This document shows positions 1-5,506 of a stretch of DNA of 7,868 nt, one piece after another. Location of the stretch: contig SKPT01000040.1 in the NCBI GenBank assembly GCA_007119405.1, positions 1-7,868 on the forward strand, read 5' to 3'. Numbering within the stretch: the stretch's first letter is position 1; every line of letters starts with the position of its first letter. The stretch is from Phycisphaeraceae bacterium. GTDB taxonomy: Bacteria; Planctomycetota; Phycisphaerae; Phycisphaerales; Phycisphaeraceae. The position numbers and the translations under genes were made by a program. Under the pieces are notes generated by a model, which worked only from the letters and a program-made list of their open reading frames with translations, did no database searches and had not been told where the DNA came from.

Positions 1-43
1 CGGCGTCATGCTTGAACTGCTCGGTGTAGGTTCTTCTGGCCAT
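1..43 (-). CDS. IS3/IS911-type transposase OrfA, N-terminal 14 codons only (runs off the left edge)
   Basis: The minus strand from position 43 reads ATG and encodes MARRTYTEQFKHDA. The pattern M-x-R-[RK]-x-Y-[TS]-x-[EQ]-F-K is the typical opening of OrfA proteins of IS3-family elements (helix-turn-helix domain, Pfam HTH_Tnp_1), which bind the element's ends. A GGAG ribosome-binding site sits at 54-51, seven bases before the ATG, and supports this start. In the family, OrfA is followed by OrfB carrying the DDE catalytic domain, made as a fusion by programmed frameshifting; none of that is visible here. Only 14 residues are available, so the family call rests on the motif and on the IS-like terminus upstream. 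Another transposase with a similar N-terminus cannot be excluded. Confidence 0.6.
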   Translation of the reverse strand, partial: MARRTYTEQFKHDA

Positions 44-121
44 TGGCGGGCTCCGGGGTTGCGGTGGAGGCAGCACCATCCTCCACAAATTCCCCGCGCC
101 CGTCCAAACGGGGGAGGCTCA
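1..121 (-). mobile_element. End of an IS3-family-like insertion sequence (partial)
   Basis: Read on the minus strand, this stretch starts at position 121 with TGAGCCTCCCCCGTTTGGAC, which has the TG start, C-rich tract and TTTGGAC seen at many IS3-family termini. About 78 bases further in, a transposase-like start codon follows. The boundary at 121 is an inference from the terminal TG...CA rule and from the ceramidase-like frame losing plausible similarity just before it. The other end of the element, its matching inverted repeat and the target-site duplication all lie outside the window, so the element cannot be proven or named. It would have inserted into the ceramidase-like gene to its right. 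Confidence 0.55.
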
Positions 122-536
122 GGCGACGATCGAGCCGCCGCGCGTGACGGTGCGGTTCCTCGGCTCTCATGCACTCCAGATCGGCGGCGGCAAAGTCGCG
201 GCGGGTGAAGCGATGCTCGCGATCCGCTACGGCGACGCGATCCACGGCCAGCGGCGCGGCGCTCACAAGGCCGCGGCGCACGCAGCGGGCGAAGCGGCCG
301 GCGATCACGTTCAGCGCCAGCAGGGACGCCTGGTCCGGCTTGTGGACCACGCAACTGTTGACATCACCGAGCGAGCCTTGCAGAAACAGCCCGGTCGCTC
401 CGGGGTGCTCCTGCTCCAGCCAGTTCACCGCGACGCCCGGAAAGTCGACATGGATCGCACTGGAGCGTTGCGAACACACCACGGGGTGGCAGCCGAACGA
501 GCACACGAACCCGGCCAGCCGATCATCTGCGCCCAC
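122..536 (-). pseudogene. Neutral/alkaline ceramidase-like protein, internal fragment truncated at both ends
   Basis: This minus-strand frame encodes a piece resembling the middle of bacterial neutral/alkaline non-lysosomal ceramidase-like proteins (Pfam Ceramidase_alk), zinc-dependent amidohydrolases. Visible family hallmarks are FGCHPVV (His codon 488-486), matching the NxACHPVV segment that supplies a zinc-binding His in homologues. Then come HVDFPGVA (as in SADYPG), PGATGLFLQG and GDVN (368-357), the place where characterised ceramidases have GDVSPN with the nucleophilic serine. The substrate is therefore uncertain even for the intact protein, because Asn stands in place of Ser. Full-length relatives are several hundred residues long; about 135 codons remain. 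The N-terminal part is missing, and the frame begins at or just inside the stop of the PEP-CTERM gene. A GTG at 536 could act as a start, but it would leave out the first part of the fold. The C-terminal part is replaced by IS sequence near 121, after which the frame runs on without meaning to a TGA at 8-6. It is very probably non-functional. Confidence 0.75.
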
Positions 537-3500
537 GCCAACGCGACAGCACCAACGCTGCCGCCCACCCCAGCAGGGCCAGCGTACCGGGCTCGGGCAC
601 GTCCGGCGAACCGCCGGTGGCGCCGCTGACGAGCAACTGCACGAACGCCGCCACGTCGCCGGTGTCGAAGGCGCCGTCCTGGTTGATGTCGCCCAGGGCG
701 ATGAGCGCTGCCTCGTCGATGTCGAACTGGGCCATGTAGGCCGCCGGGTCCGTCAGCGCCAGCACGAACGGGGCGACGTCGCCTGTGTCGACAGCCCCGT
801 CGAGGTTCATGTCGCCCACGAGGTGAGCGATGTAGACCAGCAGGTCTCCACCTGAACCGCCGTGGAAGCTCAGCAGCACGGCCAGGTCGAGGTACATCCC
901 CAGCAGCATGTCCTGGGCATGCAGCGGCGAGGCGCCGGCGAGCGGGTCGGCGGTCAGCGGGTCCAAGCCCACGACGTTGATCTCGTCGAACAGCCAGTCC
1001 ACCTGCGCCCGTCTGCTGCCGTCGAGCATCTGGCGTGCGTCGCCGAGCAACCACTGTCGGCCGAAGCGCGGCTGAAAGTCGCCGCCGAAGCTGAGCAGCA
1101 GTTCGCCGCGGAACGCGCTGTCCGCATGCAGGATAAGCTGGTCGTAGCTCGCGCCGGCCACCTGGCCGAGGATCTCGAAGGCGATCGAGCCGGTGTCGGC
1201 CTGGTTGACCCCGCCGAACACTTCCATAATGCCCGCGCTGCTGCCGACCGCGAGTTGCCCGGCATTGCTCAACAAGCCGGTGATCAGCGTCGAGCCGGTG
1301 ACGGCGACGTTGTCGCTGATGCTCACGTACGCCGTATCGAGCACACTGTCGAGCGTCGCCAAACCCGCGAGAAGGTGCACGGCCTCGGCCTGAAGATACC
1401 CCTCGGGGCCGACGATCAACTCCCCTTCGCTCGTCAGTGAGCCGTCGATGATCAGTTGGGCAGCCCGCCGGACGCTGAGTGTGCCGGTGGCGGTGTTGTG
1501 CAGGTCCTGTTCGATTGCGAGCACGCTGCCGCCGGTGAGGCTGAGGGAGCCGGCGTTCGAGGCCAGGCGGGTCAGCGGCGCCATCGTCGCCTCGCTGCCG
1601 TCGAGCGTGACGCTGGCACCGATCGCGATCGCGTCGACCCAGGCGTCGCCGAAGCTGACGCTGGCGGGGGCGACGATGTCATTGCCTTCGGAATCCGCGC
1701 CAAGCCACTTCTCGCGGACGATCCAGTCGCCCCCCAGCGTGACCGGGCCGGCGGCCAGCGCGTTGGTGAACGCGCCGCCGATGACCTCGATGCTCGTCGC
1801 GCCGACAAGGCTCGCGCCACTCGTACCCTCGATAAAGACCGAGCCCTCGTCGACGGTCAGACGGGCGCCTGGCATCTGGAGCTTTGCGCCGGATTTGATT
1901 TGGATCTCGCCGCGGTTGAGCAGGTCGCCGGTGGTGATGAAGCCGTGGCCCTGCTGAAGCGTTAACCTCCCACGGTTGACCTCGATGGTGTTGAGGAAGT
2001 CGAGCCGTGCGTCGCCCATGAGCGTGACGTTCGATGCGTTGATGGCCATGTACCACTGGGCGAGGTCCAGTTCCTGGTCGATGCTGGTCTTTTCAACATG
2101 CACGCGGCTTCCGGGGAGCACGGTCCACGTGCCCTGGTCGAACGTCATGCGCTTGGGGTCCCGCTCGTCGATCCACTTCTGGAAGCTAAGCGAGCTGTTT
2201 GGATGAACAATGATCTCACCGGTGTTGACCAGGTTGGGACGGAGGCCCGCCAGCGCGCGGCGATCACCGCCATGCATGGGATCCCATATGCCTTCGTCAA
2301 ACAACACGTCGACGTACAACGGGTTGTGTCCGAACACGTTCAACGTGCCGTGGTTTTCGACGATGAACATCTGCGCGGCCATCGCGCGCACGAGGTATGC
2401 CAGCTTGGGGTTGAGCCAGCCACGTGCATCGAACACGAGACTGCCCGGTGCCAGCCCGGGTACAGGCGGATAGGGGTTCAGGAACTCATCATCGCCGTTG
2501 TGTCCGCTGAGCCGGATGCCCGGGATCACCATCTGCCCACCATCGCCGATCTCGAACCGTGTGGAGACACCCACCCCCTGCTCGATCTGACCGGTGAACT
2601 CGATCTCCCCGCCTGCGTCGGCCCGGAACGTGACCCGCCAGATGGGCCAAACCTTCCTCGCAAAGGCATCCAGGTACGATTCGAAATCAAGCGACCTGAG
2701 GATGACCGGGGAAGCGATATCGATCCTGCCACCGCCCGCGGCAAGGAACCCCCCGACCGCGTTCTCGTAATCTGCATCTTGTAGCTCGCTATAGCCGCCG
2801 CTGCCTACCATCGGGTAGATAAAGGAGCCCGATGGAAGGATGATCTGCGAACCGGGGTCGATGGCGGCAACCGTGCCGCGGTGCATGTGGTGCCCGCCGG
2901 TGAACGTGATGACCGATCCTTGCCGGGCCTCGTACGACCCGGAGTAGGAAGTATAACCGATGCTCCGGAAGGTCAACGTCGTGGCCTCGAAGATGACCGC
3001 ACCCTCGTTGTAAAATTGCGAAGGGGACAGCTCCAATCCCTGCACGCCCTGGAGCCGCATGGTGTGCCCGCGGCGATGCACTATTATGCTGCCGCTTGCG
3101 AAGCGAAGGTGATCCGTAAACACCATCTCACCGCTGCCCTCGATGTAGAGCAGAGATGATCCGCCAGGGGTCGCCTGGAATTCGGTGAACCCGTCGCTGT
3201 AATACAGCCCGTCGTTCTGGATGGTGTCCAGCACCCAGCGGCGTCTGCCGGACTGGTAGATCTCCGACCCGGCGACAATGTGCAGCTCGCGGGCGCGGAT
3301 GGCAGGGTCGGCGTTGTTGCCGGCATCGATCAGCGTCATCGGCTGCACCTCGCGCGGGTGCAGCGTCGTCTTGTCGCCCCGGCCAACCACGAGAATCCTG
3401 TCCGTCAGTGAACCGGGCGTGGTGTGGTCGGCGAACACGGCCCAGCGGTCAAGCAACCCCGGGCTGTCGTTGGCCGGTGAAGCCCAGTAGAGCAGTTGCG

Positions 3501-5052
3501 GGTCGACGAACTCCAGCGGTTGCAGTGTAAAGCTGCCGCCAAGGCCGGCCAGTGCATCGGATATCGCGAAACCCTGCGTGGCGCTGAACAACTCCAGCTC
3601 CAGCTCGCCCAGCAGCGAACCCAGCAGGCTCCACCGGCCCTGGTACAGCGGGGGCAGCGAGAAGCTGAATGTGTCGAACACCGTCAGCGACTCCAGCTCC
3701 AGCACCTTCAACTGAAGGTAGTCCGTGATGAACAGGTTCCCCTGCTTGGTCTGCGTGCCGACCAGGTCCAGGAACTCCACCGAAACCTCCACCGGATCCT
3801 CGCCCAGCAGCGCGAACGTGGGCAGGTCGCTCCAGAGCCCGGTGAAGCTGTTGACCCGCTCATAGCCTTCGGCCGTCAGAACGTCGACGTAACCATCGCC
3901 GAAACTCAGCTCGACCAGGAAGTCGGGGCGGATCTCGACGCTCTCGCGATAGCCCAGCTCCACGCCGTACTTGATGTCGATCAGTTCGACGGCGATGTCG
4001 GCGAAGCCGTCGATGCTCTCGTCGAAGCGGGTAAGCGTGGAGGTGGGAAAGCCGAACGCCCCGGTCGCCAGGTACCCGGCGATGCCGTCGAGGTCCAAAC
4101 CCATACGCAGCAGCGGGGTCTCGAACGAGTAGGCGATGAGGTTGTCGTCTGGCTTGACGTCGGTGCTGATGGTCATGTTGGGTTGCGTGCCGCCGAGGAT
4201 GCTCCCGTCTATGCCGAAGGGGTTGACGAGCACGATCTCGCCCAGGTCCAGCACGTTGGGGAACTGGCCGAACCTGAGCTGATGCGTGTACGCGCTGGCC
4301 GAATCGTCGAGGAACTCGATCTTGTGCTCGATGAACGTGTCCTTGAGAAAGGTGAGCGTCGGCGGGAGGCTGGTCTTGGGGTCCAGGTCGAAGCCGAAGT
4401 GGGCCAGGCTCTGGTGGACGCTGATCGATTCGCTGATGTGCGCGGAGCTGTAGGGGATGACGGGGAACAGGGCGCCCTCGATCCGGCCGTCCACCTGCAG
4501 ATCGAAGAAGAAGTCGAGCCCGGCATCGAACGACGGCAGGTCGACGCGGTCCTGCGTAAAGCCCGGGGCGTTCTGCAAGCCGGTCGTCGTGCCGAGTTGG
4601 ACGAAGCTCCCGGCCGTGACGACCGGGTTCACGGTCGGGCGGAAGTCGAATGGGTTGTCGGCCGCGAGCCCGCTGGCGGAGAACTCGGCGAAGATGTCGA
4701 AGCCGGTCTGCCCGGCGACGTTGCCGGAGAAGCGCGCCCCGGTGCGCGTGTCGGCATAGACGCCGGGGATCACCAGCGGCGAAGAGAAGGGGATCGGGAT
4801 GCGGATCTCCGGAATCACCGTCGCGTTTTGCTTGCCCACGATGCCGCCGATGGAAAAGCTCGTGTCCCAGTCGAACTTGAGCGTTTCGCCCCAACTGAAA
4901 TCCCCGATGCGGTCGATCCCGCCGAGGTTCACGCCATCGAGCTGGAACGCGACGGGCCCGGCGAACGCGCCCGGCAGCGTGCCAAATCCGAGCAAAGATA
5001 GAACGCACCATGCGATGGCGGTCCGCACCCGGCAAGGCAGCGACGCGGTCAT
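523..5052 (-). CDS. Large secreted PEP-CTERM protein with beta-solenoid repeats and a type I dockerin
   Basis: This gene encodes about 1,509 residues. Residues 1-31 form a Sec signal peptide: basic CRVR, a hydrophobic stretch AIAWCVLSLLGFG, and a cleavage site after AFA. Residues about 32-520 form a beta-rich, acidic domain I do not recognise. Residues about 530-1270 carry at least eight N-x-G-x-hydrophobic motifs (NEGAVIF, NTGEIIV, NRGRLTL, NRGEIQI, NAGSLSL, SEGELIV, NAGQLAV and similar), typical of beta-solenoid exported proteins. Around 1275-1345 lies the module with YDQLIL and FQPRFG found near the C-terminus of autotransporter-like and PEP-CTERM proteins. A dockerin (1413-1475) and a PEP-CTERM tail (1485-1509) complete it. 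In this family an exosortase recognises the tail and the protein is delivered to the envelope or extracellular matrix. The ATG at 5052 is preferred over an in-frame start at 5199 because it begins the signal peptide, has a ribosome-binding site, and lies downstream of a TATAAT promoter that falls inside the longer reading. No enzymatic motif was seen; a structural or adhesive role is inferred. Confidence 0.9.
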   Translation of the reverse strand: MTASLPCRVRTAIAWCVLSLLGFGTLPGAFAGPVAFQLDGVNLGGIDRIGDFSWGETLKFDWDTSFSIGGIVGKQNATVIPEIRIPIPFSSPLVIPGVYADTRTGARFSGNVAGQTGFDIFAEFSASGLAADNPFDFRPTVNPVVTAGSFVQLGTTTGLQNAPGFTQDRVDLPSFDAGLDFFFDLQVDGRIEGALFPVIPYSSAHISESISVHQSLAHFGFDLDPKTSLPPTLTFLKDTFIEHKIEFLDDSASAYTHQLRFGQFPNVLDLGEIVLVNPFGIDGSILGGTQPNMTISTDVKPDDNLIAYSFETPLLRMGLDLDGIAGYLATGAFGFPTSTLTRFDESIDGFADIAVELIDIKYGVELGYRESVEIRPDFLVELSFGDGYVDVLTAEGYERVNSFTGLWSDLPTFALLGEDPVEVSVEFLDLVGTQTKQGNLFITDYLQLKVLELESLTVFDTFSFSLPPLYQGRWSLLGSLLGELELELFSATQGFAISDALAGLGGSFTLQPLEFVDPQLLYWASPANDSPGLLDRWAVFADHTTPGSLTDRILVVGRGDKTTLHPREVQPMTLIDAGNNADPAIRARELHIVAGSEIYQSGRRRWVLDTIQNDGLYYSDGFTEFQATPGGSSLLYIEGSGEMVFTDHLRFASGSIIVHRRGHTMRLQGVQGLELSPSQFYNEGAVIFEATTLTFRSIGYTSYSGSYEARQGSVITFTGGHHMHRGTVAAIDPGSQIILPSGSFIYPMVGSGGYSELQDADYENAVGGFLAAGGGRIDIASPVILRSLDFESYLDAFARKVWPIWRVTFRADAGGEIEFTGQIEQGVGVSTRFEIGDGGQMVIPGIRLSGHNGDDEFLNPYPPVPGLAPGSLVFDARGWLNPKLAYLVRAMAAQMFIVENHGTLNVFGHNPLYVDVLFDEGIWDPMHGGDRRALAGLRPNLVNTGEIIVHPNSSLSFQKWIDERDPKRMTFDQGTWTVLPGSRVHVEKTSIDQELDLAQWYMAINASNVTLMGDARLDFLNTIEVNRGRLTLQQGHGFITTGDLLNRGEIQIKSGAKLQMPGARLTVDEGSVFIEGTSGASLVGATSIEVIGGAFTNALAAGPVTLGGDWIVREKWLGADSEGNDIVAPASVSFGDAWVDAIAIGASVTLDGSEATMAPLTRLASNAGSLSLTGGSVLAIEQDLHNTATGTLSVRRAAQLIIDGSLTSEGELIVGPEGYLQAEAVHLLAGLATLDSVLDTAYVSISDNVAVTGSTLITGLLSNAGQLAVGSSAGIMEVFGGVNQADTGSIAFEILGQVAGASYDQLILHADSAFRGELLLSFGGDFQPRFGRQWLLGDARQMLDGSRRAQVDWLFDEINVVGLDPLTADPLAGASPLHAQDMLLGMYLDLAVLLSFHGGSGGDLLVYIAHLVGDMNLDGAVDTGDVAPFVLALTDPAAYMAQFDIDEAALIALGDINQDGAFDTGDVAAFVQLLVSGATGGSPDVPEPGTLALLGWAAALVLSRWRGRR
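526..600 (-). other. PEP-CTERM sorting signal of the large secreted protein
   Basis: The last 25 residues read VPEPGT, then a hydrophobic segment LALLGWAAALVL, then the basic tail SRWRGRR before the stop. This is the tripartite PEP-CTERM signal: the Pro-Glu-Pro motif, a membrane helix and an Arg-rich end. In known systems an exosortase (EpsH/XrtA type) cleaves near the PEP motif. No exosortase gene lies in this window. The intact tail right up to the TGA shows that the gene is complete at its 3' end despite the odd junction that follows. Confidence 0.93.
628..816 (-). other. Type I dockerin-like module with two EF-hand-type calcium loops
   Basis: Two copies of a calcium-binding dockerin motif are visible: DMNLDGAVDTGDVAPFV and DINQDGAFDTGDVAAFV, separated by about 30 residues. 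Each has the D-x-N-x-D-G-x-x-D-x-x-D spacing of dockerin loops followed by a short hydrophobic helix. In cellulosomes dockerins bind cohesins. In Planctomycetota they are common on PEP-CTERM proteins, and their partners are mostly unknown. No cohesin is visible in the window, so the binding partner cannot be named. Confidence 0.88.
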
Positions 5053-5058
5053 GACCTG

Positions 5059-5064
5059 CTCCCT
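5059..5064 (-). promoter_or_regulatory. Ribosome-binding site of the PEP-CTERM gene
   Basis: On the minus strand AGGGAG lies six bases before the ATG at 5052. It decides between this start and the in-frame alternative at 5199, and agrees with the signal peptide beginning at the same codon. Confidence 0.7.
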
Positions 5065-5115
5065 GTCCTGTGCCGCCACGGGTCGCGGCGCGAGATGAAA
5101 AGATAATGCGACCGT

Positions 5116-5142
5116 ATTATACTGCCACTTCCCGCGGGGCAA
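5116..5142 (-). promoter_or_regulatory. Sigma-70-type promoter for the PEP-CTERM gene
   Basis: Read on the minus strand, a perfect TATAAT -10 box occupies 5121-5116. A moderate -35 match, TTGCCC, lies at 5142-5137 with a short 15-base spacer; shifting to CTTGCC gives 16. Transcription would begin near 5109, leaving a leader of roughly 57 bases before the ATG at 5052. The -10 box is unusually good for such G+C-rich DNA; the -35 box is weak, so an activator or another sigma factor could be involved. Confidence 0.6.
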
Positions 5143-5216
5143 GCGTGAAATATCGCCTTTTCTGGAAATGAACTTGAAACTCAGCAGCCGCAGGACCACC
5201 CGTCAGCAGGCTCGCT

Positions 5217-5231
5217 GCCGGGTACCCCGGC
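5217..5231. repeat. Short perfect inverted repeat in the intergenic region
   Basis: GCCGGG and CCCGGC flank a three-base centre (TAC), giving a six-base-pair stem. No T-tract follows on either strand, so this is not a convincing intrinsic terminator. It could be an operator-like site or simply chance in G+C-rich DNA. Confidence 0.3.
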
Positions 5232-5308
5232 GTTCAGTGACTTGGCCGTCAGGGGTGTGTAGAACCTCGACAGCCCGCAGAGTCGTTCGGGCGGAGCCTT
5301 CTCGGATG

Positions 5309-5336
5309 CTGAAGACCCCCGGAAAAAATTTATGAT
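5309..5336 (+). promoter_or_regulatory. Possible promoter for the GLUG-repeat adhesin gene
   Basis: TATGAT at 5331-5336 is a good -10 match inside an A+T-rich island. CTGAAG at 5309-5314, 16 bases upstream, is only a poor -35 match. A start near 5343 would give a long leader of about 165 bases containing the hairpin at 5425-5462. The call rests mainly on the -10 box and local base composition. Confidence 0.3.
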
Positions 5337-5424
5337 CATCAGGCCTCATATTCTTCTTTGTGGCTGCGGGGGGCCGTGGTACTTTGATGGTGCTTGTGTC
5401 GCGAATCAATGGGGGTTGTGCGCC

Positions 5425-5462
5425 TGCCCGGGCATCTTCACCACGCGTCGTGGTCCCGGGCA
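5425..5462 (+). promoter_or_regulatory. Bipartite RNA hairpin in the leader of the GLUG-repeat adhesin gene
   Basis: TGCCCGGG (5425-5432) pairs perfectly with CCCGGGCA (5455-5462). Inside it, ACCACG (5440-5445) pairs with CGTGGT (5449-5454) around a CGT loop. The two stems stack on the 3' side, while the 5' side has a seven-base bulge (CATCTTC, 5433-5439), giving 14 base pairs in 38 bases. It lies 44 bases before the start codon. No U-tract follows, so a terminator is unlikely. A role in translation control, mRNA stability or as a protein-binding site is possible but unproven. Confidence 0.5.
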
Positions 5463-5495
5463 CAAGCGCGAACTGCGCCGTGTCGACGGGGCAGC

Positions 5496-5500
5496 GAGGT
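5496..5500 (+). promoter_or_regulatory. Ribosome-binding site of the GLUG-repeat adhesin gene
   Basis: GAGGT lies six bases before the ATG at 5507. It selects this start over the later in-frame ATG at 5681, which would remove the LEPR-XLL motif. Confidence 0.65.
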
Positions 5501-5506
5501 GTCATC

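Larger units (their letters stand above)
5053..5506. other. Divergent intergenic region between the two large surface-protein genes
   Basis: These 454 bases separate the start codons of two genes transcribed away from each other. They hold the minus-strand promoter and ribosome-binding site near 5059-5142, a weak plus-strand promoter candidate near 5309-5336, two short inverted repeats and the leader of the plus-strand gene. Two A+T-rich islands (about 5095-5175 and 5321-5360) stand out in otherwise G+C-rich DNA and coincide with the promoter candidates. I see no convincing small gene: the short open frames present lack recognisable content and good ribosome-binding sites. No tRNA or known riboswitch is apparent. 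Confidence 0.7.

Noticed and set aside
3496..5001. A 501-codon open frame on the plus strand opposite the PEP-CTERM gene
   Set aside because: It is rich in Arg, Gln, Glu and Val with no recognisable domain. It mirrors the codon bias of the real gene on the other strand, which has a signal peptide, dockerin and PEP-CTERM.
5217..5231. Stem GCCGGG-TAC-CCCGGC as a transcription terminator
   Set aside because: No T-tract follows on either strand, and no gene ends here.
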